A stretch of DNA of 64,000 nucleotides from Bacillus_BA songklensis (GTDB lineage: Bacteria; Bacillota; Bacilli; Bacillales; Bacillaceae_H), in the NCBI RefSeq assembly GCF_042649685.1, contig NZ_JBHRZT010000020.1:682001-746000 (forward strand). Direction: 5' to 3'. Below the pieces are notes generated by a model, which searched no databases, was not told the origin of the DNA, and saw only the letters and a program-made list of their open reading frames with translations. A program made the position numbers and the translations under genes. Below are positions 36,272 through 45,593 of this stretch, piece after piece; the stretch's first letter is position 1; each line of letters begins with the position of its first letter.

Positions 36272-37501
36272 TTATTCAATAATGGCTAAACGACGCGTTT
36301 TCTCTGCTACATCTTCCGGGTTTACCTTAATGCGGGCTACGCCTGTTTCCATTGCAGCTTTTGCAACCGCTGCTGCTACAGCAGGGGCAATGCGCGGATC
36401 AAATGGAGCCGGGATGACATAGTCCGGGTGAAGCTTATTCTCGTCAATTAAACCTGCAATCGCTTCTACCGCAGCCATTTTCATTTTTTCATTGATATGC
36501 GTAGCACGAACGTCTAATGCGCCGCGGAAAATTCCAGGGAACGCTAAAACGTTATTTACCTGGTTAGGAAAATCTGAACGACCTGTCCCGACCACTTTTG
36601 CACCGGCTGCTTTTGCCTCTTCTGGCATGATTTCCGGAACAGGATTTGCCATAGCAAAAATAATGGGATTTTCATTCATTGTTTCAATCATTTCTTTTGT
36701 TAATGCACCTTCAACGGACACTCCAATGAAAACGTCTGCCCCTTTGATGACATCTGCCAAAGATCCATCCAGCTTATCACGGTTTGTGTATGCGGCGACT
36801 TCTGATTTTACGTTGTTCATTCCATACGGGCGCCCTTCATAAATCGCACCTTTTGAGTCGCACATAATAATATCGCGTACACCATAACGATATAAAAGTT
36901 TAATAATGGCAATTCCTGCCGCACCTGCTCCGTTTGCTACTACTTTAATTGCTGACATCGTTTTTCCAACTAGCTTTAGTGCATTGAGCAACCCTGCTAC
37001 CGTAACGATGGCGGTTCCATGCTGATCATCATGAAATACAGGAATATTGGTTTCTTTTTTTAGTCGTTCTTCAATGACAAAGCAGTTTGGAGCTGCAATA
37101 TCTTCTAGATTTACACCGCCAAATGTAGGTTCCAACATTTTGACTGTCTCTACAATTTTGTCCACATCTGTCGTACTTAAACAAATAGGAAATGCGTCAA
37201 CTCCAGCAAAACTTTTGAATAAAACAGCTTTTCCTTCCATTACAGGCAGGGCAGCTTCAGGACCGATATTCCCTAAACCTAACACAGCTGTTCCATCCGA
37301 TACGACAGCTACCATATTTCCTTTCATCGTATATTCATACACTTTAGTGACATCATCATAAATAGCCTTACAAGGCTCTGCTACACCTGGAGAATATGCC
37401 AAACTTAAATCCTTTGCATTTCGAACCGGGATTTTTGATTTAGATTCTAATTTGCCCTGATGAATTCGATGCATGTGCAATGCTTCTTCCCTTAACGACA
37501 T
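36272..37501 (-). CDS. ytsJ: Malic enzyme (YtsJ type, NADP-preferring in B. subtilis)
   Basis: The 409-residue enzyme decarboxylates malate to pyruvate. SLAYSPGVAEPC, GLGNIGPEAALPVMEGKA, FHDDQHGTAIVTVAGLLNAL and VANGAGAAGIAI (Rossmann) are in family order. Length and locus (next to dnaE) match YtsJ, the main NADPH-forming malic enzyme of B. subtilis. GAGGGAGTGGGTACGT precedes the ATG. Its promoter carries a GntR-type operator. Confidence 0.94.
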   Translation of the reverse strand: MSLREEALHMHRIHQGKLESKSKIPVRNAKDLSLAYSPGVAEPCKAIYDDVTKVYEYTMKGNMVAVVSDGTAVLGLGNIGPEAALPVMEGKAVLFKSFAGVDAFPICLSTTDVDKIVETVKMLEPTFGGVNLEDIAAPNCFVIEERLKKETNIPVFHDDQHGTAIVTVAGLLNALKLVGKTMSAIKVVANGAGAAGIAIIKLLYRYGVRDIIMCDSKGAIYEGRPYGMNNVKSEVAAYTNRDKLDGSLADVIKGADVFIGVSVEGALTKEMIETMNENPIIFAMANPVPEIMPEEAKAAGAKVVGTGRSDFPNQVNNVLAFPGIFRGALDVRATHINEKMKMAAVEAIAGLIDENKLHPDYVIPAPFDPRIAPAVAAAVAKAAMETGVARIKVNPEDVAEKTRRLAIIE

Positions 37502-37565
37502 ACGTACCCACTCCCTCTTTTATAAAAAAACCTTTGGTCAATTTATGAAATGAAAGCTCCCCTAA

Positions 37566-37580
37566 AGTGGTCTGACCACT
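37566..37580 (-). promoter_or_regulatory. Palindromic operator for the FCD/GntR regulator
   Basis: AGTGGTCTGACCACT is a 15-bp palindrome containing TGGT-N3-ACCA, the half-site pattern of PdhR/FadR/LldR-like regulators. It spans the expected transcription start of ytsJ (near 37580), a repressor position. A gene for such a regulator is second in the same operon. Confidence 0.65.
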
Positions 37581-37586
37581 CCAACT

Positions 37587-37614
37587 ACTTTACAATATAA
37601 CAAAAGAACGTCAA
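37587..37614 (-). promoter_or_regulatory. Promoter of ytsJ-gntR
   Basis: TTGACG (37609-37614), a 16-nt spacer and TAAAGT (37587-37592) on the minus strand, directly past the dnaE stop. Confidence 0.6.
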
Positions 37615-37623
37615 ATGTAAAGA

Positions 37624-40600
37624 TTATAATTCTTTTAATACAACATTTCCTTCTCCTAAAACATCCGTTAATTGCTTTAAACATTCCGAAGCAGGATGGA
37701 CATTGTACATCTCAGGAAGCTTTACTGTTCTTTTTTCATCTTCATAGTACATGATGACAGGAACATTCCCTTTATGTGATGCTAAAATATGCTGAATATG
37801 CGGAAGGCACCCCCGGTATTTATGCTGTTCCTCAATCTTTAAATACAATACATTCGCTGCTTCTTGTGCCAATTCCTGTGAATTCGGCACTTTTTTCGCT
37901 TCTTGAATAACGAATTGCAATTGCCCTTCGCGCCTTTCTACCTTCCCTTGCAGCAATAAAACCTCTCCCTGTGTTAACAGAGTTTGATGGGGTTGATAAA
38001 CACGCGGAAATGCGACAGCTCTTACCTCTCCTGTTTCATCGCTCGCTGTAAAAAAGGCCATAAGCTCTCCATTTTTCGTGCGAATAACCTTCTCAGATGA
38101 AAGAAAAACCCCAATAGCCACTTTGGATACACGTTGGTTCACCAGTACTTCGTATATCGTTTTTGCTCCGTACGATGAAAAGGCGGAGCGGAAGAGCATG
38201 GCAGGATGACTTGTTAAATAGAAGCCAAGGGCTTCCTTTTCCAGCTGTAACTTCTCTGCTAACGGCATCGGACCTGCTGTTACATACTTTGGCTTTAATG
38301 AGAATTCCTCATCCAAAAAGAAATTTTCTTGATCATCAACACCTATCAACTCGATATGCTCTAATGCCACATCGATGCTGGCAAGAAGCGTGGCACGATC
38401 TTCTCCAAATTCATCAAAACTCCCTGATGTAATGAGAGATTCCAATGTACGGCGATTAACGATTTTCATGGAGACACGCATACAAAAGTCAAACAAATCG
38501 GTAAAGTGCCGCTGTCTCCTTGCTCGGAAAATTTCTTTTAAAGCCATCGCCCCCACATGTTTAATAGCAGCTAAGCTAAAGCGAATCCCCTCTTTCTCCA
38601 CTTTAAATTCGTACATGCTTTCATTAATGGAAGGAGACAAAATCTTTATAGCTTTACTCCTTGCCTCATGAATATATTGTGCCATTTTCCCTTCATTTCC
38701 AATGACGCTCGTTAATAAGGCCGAGAAAAAATAAAGCGGATAATTGGCTTTTAAATAAGCAAGCTGATAAGCAATCATACTGTACGCTACTGCATGGCTC
38801 CGGTTAAAGCCGTAATCAGCAAATCGGACGATTAAATCGTAAAGAGACTGTGCCAATTGCTCATTGTAACCATTTTGCATGCATCCGTTCACAAAGCGGG
38901 CCCTTTGCTCGTCCAATACCTCTCTTTTCTTTTTACTTACTGCCCTTCGCAGCAAATCCGCTTCGCCAAGGGTAAATCCCGCCATTTTAGAGGCAATTTG
39001 CATAATCTGTTCCTGATATACAATGACACCATAAGTTTTACGTAATATCCCTTCTAAATCCGAATGCAGATAATGAATGGGATTTTTTCCATGTTTGCGC
39101 TCAATGTAGAGCGGAATATTTTCCATAGGCCCCGGCCGGTATAACGCGTTAACGGCCACAATGTCTTCTAGCTCCGTTGGTTTAAGCTGCTGAAGGACGC
39201 GTCTCATCCCTTCTGACTCCAGCTGAAAAATTCCGGTTGTATCGCCTTTTGCCAATAAGGAATAGGTTCGCTCATCTTTCAGCGTTAAATTGTTCAATTG
39301 AAGTCGCTGACCCGTTTCTTTTTGAATGTGATGGACAACTTTGTCCAAAATCGACAAATTCCTTAACCCAAGGAAATCCATTTTTAATAAACCTACGGCT
39401 TCCAACCCTTCCATATCAATCTGCGTCAAGTATACACCCTCATGCCCTTCTTGAATGGCCACTAAATCCATTAATGGCCTTTCACTGATCACTACACCTG
39501 CTGCATGTGTGGATGTATGTCTCGGAAGCCCTTCAATGCCCATGGCCGCTTCGAATAATCGCTGCCTCTCCTTGGATTGCTGCAAATGGATTCGCAGCGA
39601 CTCAGATTGCTCGTATGCTTGCTTTAACGTGATGCCCGCTTTGTTGGAAATGAGCTTAGAAACTTTATCCACTTCTTTTCCATCCATCCCTAAAACACGT
39701 CCTACATCACGTATGGCAGCCTTGGCAGCAAGTGTTCCAAACGTAATGATTTGAGCTACATGGAATTCACCGTATTTTTTGGCTACATAGCGAATCACTT
39801 CATCTCGACGATGATCAGGAAAATCGATATCGATGTCAGGCATCGACACACGTTCAGGGTTTAGGAAACGCTCAAATAATAAGTCATACTCCAGAGGATC
39901 GATGGCTGTAATGTTCAATACGTATGCCACCAGCGAGCCCGCTGCCGATCCCCTTCCCGGTCCGGTCATGATTCCTTGTCGGTGCGCATAATTCATAAAG
40001 TCCCATACAATCAAAAAGTAGTCACTGAACTTCATTTGCTGGATCACAGACAATTCATAGCGTAATCTTTCCTTATAGGTTGAAATGTCTTTTTGTCCTT
40101 GGATTTTTTCTCTTAACCCCTTTTCACACAACTGGACCAAATATTCGTCTGCCGTTATCCCTTCAGGAGTCGGATATTTGGGGAGAAAGGCTTCTCCAAG
40201 CGGTAGATTCACATTACACCGTTCACTGATTGAAATCGTCTGTTCAAGCACCTCGGGGAAATCGGCAAACAAGTCCGTCATTTCTCGCGGTGATTTTAAA
40301 TAATACTCTTGCGTACGATATGTCTCCTTGTCGAGTTCCTCGAGCTTTGCTCCCTGTTTAATCGCAAGAAGACAATCATGAGCGAAAGATTGCCCTTTCT
40401 TTAAGTAGCGCACATCGTTTGCCGCCACAAGCGGGACTCCCCATTTTCGAGCCAGCGGAATCATTTTTTGGTTTAATTCTTGTTCTTCTGTCCCATGCCG
40501 CTGAATGGAAAGATAGACGTTCTCTTCCCCATATGTCTTCTGGAAAAAACGAATCGCCTTTTCAGCCTCTTGTATTCGGTCGTCTATAATATATCGTTCA

Positions 40601-40998
40601 ATTAGTCCTTTTTTTCCGGGAGTTAAAACAATAAGTCCTTCACTATAACGGAGCAGCCACTTCTGTTTTAAGCCGGTTTTCGCTTTTGTTTGGACAAGGC
40701 TGCTCATTTTCAACAAATTTTGATAACCTGTGTTATTTTTGGCCAAGAAAACGAATGGAAATGAAACAGCATCACACTCATCATCTTCTAATATAGAGAG
40801 AGTTAATCCAATGATAGGCTTAATCCCTTCCCGTCTGCATGACTGATAAAAGGAAACCGTCCCATACATGACATTTTCATCCGTTAGAGCAAGGGATGAA
40901 TAATTCAATTTTTTGGCTTGCTGAACTAATTCGTTTATTTTAACGGCACTGCTTAATAAGCTGTAACCGCTTTGTACTTGTAAATGAACAAAAGCCAC
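37624..40998 (-). CDS. dnaE: DNA polymerase III alpha subunit DnaE
   Basis: The 1124-residue replicative polymerase extends RNA primers before PolC takes over in Firmicutes. It has an N-terminal PHP domain (about 1-200), the polymerase palm with GPGRGSAAGS (346-355) and catalytic aspartates D388, D390 and D392 in PDIDIDFPDH, then helix-hairpin-helix and OB domains. The start is GTG at 40998 after GGGTGGGGAACCATA. The PHP site lacks the usual first His motif seen in active PHP exonucleases (HLQVQSGYS replaces HxH), as is common in DnaE3-type enzymes. Confidence 0.95.
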   Translation of the reverse strand: MAFVHLQVQSGYSLLSSAVKINELVQQAKKLNYSSLALTDENVMYGTVSFYQSCRREGIKPIIGLTLSILEDDECDAVSFPFVFLAKNNTGYQNLLKMSSLVQTKAKTGLKQKWLLRYSEGLIVLTPGKKGLIERYIIDDRIQEAEKAIRFFQKTYGEENVYLSIQRHGTEEQELNQKMIPLARKWGVPLVAANDVRYLKKGQSFAHDCLLAIKQGAKLEELDKETYRTQEYYLKSPREMTDLFADFPEVLEQTISISERCNVNLPLGEAFLPKYPTPEGITADEYLVQLCEKGLREKIQGQKDISTYKERLRYELSVIQQMKFSDYFLIVWDFMNYAHRQGIMTGPGRGSAAGSLVAYVLNITAIDPLEYDLLFERFLNPERVSMPDIDIDFPDHRRDEVIRYVAKKYGEFHVAQIITFGTLAAKAAIRDVGRVLGMDGKEVDKVSKLISNKAGITLKQAYEQSESLRIHLQQSKERQRLFEAAMGIEGLPRHTSTHAAGVVISERPLMDLVAIQEGHEGVYLTQIDMEGLEAVGLLKMDFLGLRNLSILDKVVHHIQKETGQRLQLNNLTLKDERTYSLLAKGDTTGIFQLESEGMRRVLQQLKPTELEDIVAVNALYRPGPMENIPLYIERKHGKNPIHYLHSDLEGILRKTYGVIVYQEQIMQIASKMAGFTLGEADLLRRAVSKKKREVLDEQRARFVNGCMQNGYNEQLAQSLYDLIVRFADYGFNRSHAVAYSMIAYQLAYLKANYPLYFFSALLTSVIGNEGKMAQYIHEARSKAIKILSPSINESMYEFKVEKEGIRFSLAAIKHVGAMALKEIFRARRQRHFTDLFDFCMRVSMKIVNRRTLESLITSGSFDEFGEDRATLLASIDVALEHIELIGVDDQENFFLDEEFSLKPKYVTAGPMPLAEKLQLEKEALGFYLTSHPAMLFRSAFSSYGAKTIYEVLVNQRVSKVAIGVFLSSEKVIRTKNGELMAFFTASDETGEVRAVAFPRVYQPHQTLLTQGEVLLLQGKVERREGQLQFVIQEAKKVPNSQELAQEAANVLYLKIEEQHKYRGCLPHIQHILASHKGNVPVIMYYEDEKRTVKLPEMYNVHPASECLKQLTDVLGEGNVVLKEL

Positions 40999-41067
40999 TA
41001 TGGTTCCCCACCCTTAATGTGAATATCTTTGAATTCATTATAAATTTTGTCACTGGCATAGACAAAT

Positions 41068-41097
41068 CTCATAACTTGTACGGTCTGTCCATATATA
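41068..41097 (+). promoter_or_regulatory. Sigma-E promoter of ytrH-ytrI
   Basis: CTCATAAC (41068-41075), a 14-nt spacer and CATATATA (41090-41097) resemble the mother-cell sigma-E consensus (about GTCATATT-N14-CATACAAT), 27 nt before the ytrH ATG. Confidence 0.6.
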
Positions 41098-41123
41098 TGA
41101 ATTGAGGAGAAGGGAGGCAAATC

Positions 41124-41459
41124 ATGAAAGATACATTTATGTCTTTATTTATATTAAGCTATTTTATTGCTCTTGGTGTGATGCTTGGCGGAACACTTAT
41201 CGGAGCGTTTGGAGCCTTTTTAATTGGAAAGCCGCCTTTATCGTATATGGTCACACTGGCAAACAATTTAAAAATATGGGCACTTGTAGCCGCCATCGGT
41301 GGAACGTTTGATACGTTCTACAGCTTAGAGCGCGGAGTTTTCCAAGGAGCAACAAAAGATGTATTTAAACAAATGCTTTATATACTAGCGGCTATGGGAG
41401 GAGCGCAAACAGGAGCAACGTTCATTAAATGGCTGACCCAGGAGCATATGGGCCCATGA
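41124..41459 (+). CDS. ytrH: Sporulation membrane protein YtrH
   Basis: The 111-residue protein has three hydrophobic segments (about 7-33, 44-62, 84-101), rich in glycine and alanine. It matches YtrH, a sigma-E controlled membrane protein needed for efficient sporulation. AGGAGAAGGGAGGC precedes the ATG. Its TGA overlaps the ytrI ATG (ATGA). Confidence 0.88.
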   Translation: MKDTFMSLFILSYFIALGVMLGGTLIGAFGAFLIGKPPLSYMVTLANNLKIWALVAAIGGTFDTFYSLERGVFQGATKDVFKQMLYILAAMGGAQTGATFIKWLTQEHMGP

Positions 41460-41968
41460 GAATCCCCCCGCTTTATAAAGATATCAAATGGCAGCGATTC
41501 TTTGCCGGCATGATTTTGGGATCTGTGGTCAGTTGGTTTTGTTTCTTGATGCTTTTTGGTATTGCGCAAGACAGGCAAATCAGGACCATTCACGAGCAAA
41601 AGGAGCAAATTCGGAACTTAACGGGACAAAGAGATATTTGGCAAAATGAAATAGAAGAGTTAAACAAACTGAAAGAAAAAAAATTAGTGATCGAAGATAT
41701 AAAGGTAAAAATCATAAACGGAGGAAAATTTAAAATCGACTCCTATACCGCTTTCCTTATACAAGAAAGTGCAAAAGAAGAGATTGAACATGTCATTTCG
41801 AAAAATATTGAAGATATATATAAATCCATGGATCTATTAAAAAAAACAATCGAGAATAAACAGTATAAAATCGATAAAACAACTTATACAGTTGAAGTAC
41901 ATGAAGTCTTTCTTTACACAACTCTTTCTGTACAGTTAAAGATAAAAGACATTAAACAAAGTTTATAA
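41456..41968 (+). CDS. ytrI: Sporulation membrane protein YtrI
   Basis: The 170-residue protein has one membrane helix (about 15-38) and a coiled coil (QIRTIHEQKEQIRNLTG, EELNKLKEKKL), then a mixed C-terminal domain. This is the YtrI layout. I start at the ATG at 41456, which shares bases with the ytrH stop, rather than nine codons upstream inside ytrH. Probably acts in the forespore-engulfing membrane with YtrH. Confidence 0.85.
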   Translation: MRIPPLYKDIKWQRFFAGMILGSVVSWFCFLMLFGIAQDRQIRTIHEQKEQIRNLTGQRDIWQNEIEELNKLKEKKLVIEDIKVKIINGGKFKIDSYTAFLIQESAKEEIEHVISKNIEDIYKSMDLLKKTIENKQYKIDKTTYTVEVHEVFLYTTLSVQLKIKDIKQSL

Positions 41969-42015
41969 GGGAGTCCAAAAAGTACTGAAAAAATGTAATT
42001 TTCGGACTCCCTTAT
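41966..42015. terminator. Bidirectional terminator between ytrI and nrnA
   Basis: ATAAGGGAGTCC pairs with GGACTCCCTTAT around a long A/T-rich loop; it serves two convergent genes. Confidence 0.72.
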
Positions 42016-42032
42016 GCTTTTTCCTTGCCAGA

Positions 42033-42971
42033 TCAGTTATTTCGGCAAACCTCTTCTAAATCCGCCAAGACGGCTTCGGCCTCATCCCACGAGTAGACGG
42101 AAGCCCCGGCTGCCATCGGATGTCCGCCTCCTTTGTATTTTTGGGCAATCGTGTTAATAACAGGCCCTCTTGAGCGTAAACGAACACGAATCAAATCATC
42201 CTCTTCGATAAAGAAGACCCACGCTGTGATTCCTTCAATACTTCCAAGCACCCCCACTAACTGGGAGGCTTCTGACGGCACGACTTCAAATTTTCCAAGT
42301 ATTTCTTTTGTTAAAATGATATGGGCCGCACCCGAAGCATGGAGTGTAAAGCTTTGAAGTACGTATCCTTGAAGGCGGGCAACATTTAGTTTTGTATTAT
42401 AAAGCTGATCATACAGCTCTTTGAATTCAAATCCATATTGGATTAACTCACTTGCGTATTGGAATGTTCTCGGTTTTGTACTTGGGAATAAGAACCGACC
42501 TGTATCCCCCACGATTCCTGCATAAATTAAACGGGCGGCTTCAGTTGACATTTTCAATCCTTTATCTTTTCCGAATAAATAAAATTCATAAATCATTTCA
42601 CTGGCAGAACTCGCCGTCGTATCCACCCACAACACATCGCCGTATGGATCTTCATTTGGATGATGGTCAATTTTAATGACCATTTTTCCCTTTACATAAC
42701 GCTGATCGCAAACACGTTCTTCATTGGCCGTATCACACACGATTACAAGCGCTTCGTTATATACATGATCTTCAACCGTATCAAGGCGATATAAAAAGTG
42801 AAGGGAAGGATCCTCTTCTCCCACCGCATATATCCTCTTCTCTGGAAACGAGGCTTTTAACATTTCGGCCAAACCGCATTGAGACCCGTACGCATCAGGA
42901 TCGGGACGGACGTGGCGATGAATAATGATTGTCTCAAACTTCTGGATAAGTTCTAATACTTTTTCCTTCAT
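42033..42971 (-). CDS. nrnA: Bifunctional oligoribonuclease / PAP phosphatase NrnA
   Basis: The 312-residue DHH/DHHA1 phosphoesterase degrades 2-5 nt RNA fragments and pAp. Metal site motifs are HRHVRPDPDAYGS (H20, D24, D26), D80 and IDHHPNED (D102-H104); the C-terminal DHHA1 motif is GGGHPMAAGA. AAAGGGAGATACAT precedes the ATG. B. subtilis ytqI occupies the same position. Confidence 0.95.
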   Translation of the reverse strand: MKEKVLELIQKFETIIIHRHVRPDPDAYGSQCGLAEMLKASFPEKRIYAVGEEDPSLHFLYRLDTVEDHVYNEALVIVCDTANEERVCDQRYVKGKMVIKIDHHPNEDPYGDVLWVDTTASSASEMIYEFYLFGKDKGLKMSTEAARLIYAGIVGDTGRFLFPSTKPRTFQYASELIQYGFEFKELYDQLYNTKLNVARLQGYVLQSFTLHASGAAHIILTKEILGKFEVVPSEASQLVGVLGSIEGITAWVFFIEEDDLIRVRLRSRGPVINTIAQKYKGGGHPMAAGASVYSWDEAEAVLADLEEVCRNN

Positions 42972-43119
42972 ATGTATCTCCCTTTCACTGTCATTACCTC
43001 TATTAAATCACAAAAATAAATGCGTTTAAAAGAACATCTATATATTCAATAGTAGAAATTGCATTTGCATAACGTTAAAATGAAAAGAAAAACGATTACT
43101 TTTTAATGGGGGAACAACG

Positions 43120-43413
43120 ATGCCTATTTTTGTCATTCTCATTATTATCTCGCTGTCTTTTTATCTTTATTTTAAAACAAAGTATTTTCGCACAAAGCGC
43201 CCAATGGAAAAGCAATGGATTTCCGCAAAATCCAGCATTGCCCTTGGTGCATTTGTCTTGCTGTTCGGAATCAATCAGTATTTCATCCATCAATCTACTC
43301 TGTCCATCGTCATTGGCATTCTTTTTATCGCAATGGGCGGAGGCAGCATTTGGGCAGGCATGCGCGCTTACAAATACTATTATCCTCTAGCAGTAAAAGA
43401 AACACATGAGTAA
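43120..43413 (+). CDS. ytpI: YtpI family membrane protein
   Basis: The 97-residue protein has three membrane helices (about 2-20, 40-58, 62-80) and ends with a short charged tail. It matches YtpI by length and locus. GGGGGAACAACG precedes the ATG. Function unknown. Confidence 0.85.
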   Translation: MPIFVILIIISLSFYLYFKTKYFRTKRPMEKQWISAKSSIALGAFVLLFGINQYFIHQSTLSIVIGILFIAMGGGSIWAGMRAYKYYYPLAVKETHE

Positions 43414-43429
43414 GAAGCCTATTCCTCAT

Positions 43430-43588
43430 AAGTAAAAAGGACTGACCCTTAAGTCCTTAATAGACACTAAAAAGGTGTTTGGTGAAAGGACGAGTCATCA
43501 AAACTCTTCATTTTACCGGATTCCTCATGACGGGTCCTTTCAGGAGAATGGCTTGAAGGTGCGCTTTTTATACCTTCAAGCCATTCTC
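43430..43588. repeat. Palindromic intergenic repeat, family 2, with terminator
   Basis: Three hairpins in a row between convergent ytpI and ytoI: AAGGACT...AGTCCTT (about 43436-43459), TGAAAGGAC...GTCCTTTCA (43483-43542), and a perfect 17-bp stem GAGAATGGCTTGAAGGT (43544-43588) that ends at the ytoI stop and serves as terminator. Confidence 0.7.
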
Positions 43589-43589
43589 T

Positions 43590-44906
43590 TTATGTGCGAT
43601 CTAGAATTTGAGCCATCATTAGTGCTTTTCCCACTACAATTCCTTCGTTATATACTTCCACATCCACTTTTGCAAATTTACGTCCTAACTCTAACACTTT
43701 CGGCCTAATTTCAATCATACTGTCAATTTGAACAGGCTTAATAAAATAAATCGTTACATTTTCGATAACCAAGTCACCCTTTTTATGGGCACGGAGCACA
43801 CGATTTGCCGCTTCTGTCACAATCGTTGTAAAAACGCCGTACGAAATGGTTCCCATATAATTAGTCATTTGCGGCGTCACTTCACAACGATAAAACTGAT
43901 CGCCTTTTGCTTCGGTCACATCGATAAATTGATTTGTGACGATATCATCGATCGTTTCTCCCACTTGCGGCTGCCGCTGAATCATCTGCAAGGCTTTCAA
44001 TACATCTTGTCGACTGATAATTCCTTCTAGGCGATGATAATCATCCACCACCGGAAGTACTTCAATCCCTTCCCACACCATCATATGGGCAGCTGAAGCA
44101 ACTGACGTTTTCCCATGAACAATCATCGGGTTTCTCGTCATCAGTTTTTCAATGGGTGTTTGCTTGTCGAATCCAATGATGTCTTTCGATGTAATCATTC
44201 CATGAACTTTCAAATGTTGGTCTACAACCGGGAAGCGGCTGTGATGGGTTTTCTCATTATACTCATACCATTTTTCAATTGTGTCATCCAGCTTTAAAAT
44301 AACCGTATTGTGAACAGGAGTTAGAATATCTTCTACAAGAACAATCTCTTTTTTTATCAATTGATCGTAGATGGCACGGTTAATCATCGTCGCCACAGTG
44401 AATGTATCATAACTTGTAGAGATAACAGGAAGCTTTAGCTCGTCCGCTAATTTTTTAACATCATCATCGGTATCGAATCCACCGGTAATAAGGACGGCTG
44501 CTCCGGCCTCAAGGGCAAGCTCATGGGCCTTTGTACGATTCCCGACAATCAGTAAGTTTCCAGCCCCCGTATATCTCATCATCGCTTCAAGCTTCATTGC
44601 ACCAATTACAAATTTATTCAGGGTTTTGTGTAAGCCTTCTCGCCCTCCCAGTACTTGGCCGTCCACGATGTTAACAACTTCTGCAAATGTTAGCTTTTCA
44701 ATATTCTCTTTTTTCTTACGCTCAATTCGAATTGTACCTACACGTTCAATTGTTGAAACATATCCTTTATTTTCTGCATCTTTAATTGCCCGGTAAGCTG
44801 TTCCTTCACTTACATTTAAATCTTTTGCAATTTGGCGAACAGATATTTTCTCACCGATCGGTAAGGAATCAATATACTGTATGATTTGTTCATGCTTAGT
44901 AGCCAA
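43590..44906 (-). CDS. ytoI: HTH-DRTGG-CBS-hotdog protein YtoI
   Basis: The 438-residue protein has four parts: an N-terminal winged helix (KISVRQIAKDLNVSEGTAYR), a DRTGG domain (about 70-180), two CBS domains (about 190-310; FPVVDQHLKVHGMITSKDI, VLPVVDDYHRLEGIISRQDV) and a C-terminal hotdog thioesterase-like domain (about 325-438). The layout suggests a nucleotide-sensing regulator. The start is TTG at 44906 after AAAGGTGAATCCGC. Ligand and target are unknown. Confidence 0.9.
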   Translation of the reverse strand: MATKHEQIIQYIDSLPIGEKISVRQIAKDLNVSEGTAYRAIKDAENKGYVSTIERVGTIRIERKKKENIEKLTFAEVVNIVDGQVLGGREGLHKTLNKFVIGAMKLEAMMRYTGAGNLLIVGNRTKAHELALEAGAAVLITGGFDTDDDVKKLADELKLPVISTSYDTFTVATMINRAIYDQLIKKEIVLVEDILTPVHNTVILKLDDTIEKWYEYNEKTHHSRFPVVDQHLKVHGMITSKDIIGFDKQTPIEKLMTRNPMIVHGKTSVASAAHMMVWEGIEVLPVVDDYHRLEGIISRQDVLKALQMIQRQPQVGETIDDIVTNQFIDVTEAKGDQFYRCEVTPQMTNYMGTISYGVFTTIVTEAANRVLRAHKKGDLVIENVTIYFIKPVQIDSMIEIRPKVLELGRKFAKVDVEVYNEGIVVGKALMMAQILDRT

Positions 44907-45271
44907 GCGGATTCACCTTTCTAAAAACGTTTTCACTTTATCAATAACCGAATTCTAGCTTTTATTATATATAAATCTAATTTAAGTTTTTAACCTCTGT
45001 CACCAGGCTTTCTTCTATTCGCGCCTTTCTGTTTTTTCATCTTGAATGAGCTTACAAAGGTCTTCGTATAAGCGGCTGGCAAGAGCCCGTAAGGGAGATT
45101 GGCAGCCGCTTATGCGTAAATGATTTAACATGAGTATGTTTTTTGCTCATGTTAAATCATTTATGTGAATTCATATAACTCATTATGACATTTTACTGGC
45201 AAAACATGTTGACGTAAAGAGTTTCTATTAAGTTCTATTATAAGGATGAATGTAACGGGATTCAATGTAAC
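44907..45271. other. 365-bp non-coding region upstream of ytoI
   Basis: Copy B of the family 1 structured repeat fills about half of it. The rest is AT-rich and should carry the ytoI promoter; no clear pair was seen. Confidence 0.55.
44991..45177 (+). repeat. Structured dispersed repeat, family 1, copy B (about 187 bp)
   Basis: Aligned end to end with copy A. The first hairpin has the same ATAAGCGGC / GCCGCTTAT arms and an inner CCC-GTAA-GGG tip (45086-45095). The second hairpin (45118-45163) is a perfect 17-bp stem, AAATGATTTAACATGAG with its complement, where copy A has a different but also paired sequence. Confidence 0.8.
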
Positions 45272-45526
45272 TCATCCACGTTGTCTTATCTGTTTTTTTG
45301 ATGTTTTTTTGTCTATATGCTGAATATTCTTACGCCGTGCTTGAAACTTCTTTGGAGCGTATAGAAGGCTTGATAAATTTCCCCCGATAACAAGGACAGC
45401 AAGCAGCAGCCATGCCAATGAGAACATCCCTTGTGTACTATTTGCATCCACAACAAGACGCGGTACTGCATAATAAAGCATCAGCCCGCACAATAGTAAA
45501 GATAAAAGCGCTTTATTTTTCATCAT
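45272..45526 (-). CDS. Small membrane protein of unknown function
   Basis: The 84-residue protein has two hydrophobic segments (about 6-24 and 36-56) and a strongly basic C-terminal tail (KKFQARRKNIQHIDKKTSKK), so both ends are probably cytoplasmic. Not recognised. AGGTGGAGGGAGA precedes two consecutive ATG codons (45526 and 45523); either could start. Ribosome site and membrane pattern support it as real. Confidence 0.65.
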   Translation of the reverse strand: MMKNKALLSLLLCGLMLYYAVPRLVVDANSTQGMFSLAWLLLAVLVIGGNLSSLLYAPKKFQARRKNIQHIDKKTSKKQIRQRG

Positions 45527-45593
45527 TCTCCCTCCACCTGTCTATACTTGCTTTATTTTATGCCCGTCCTATCCATCTCAGAATCAAAAAAGA

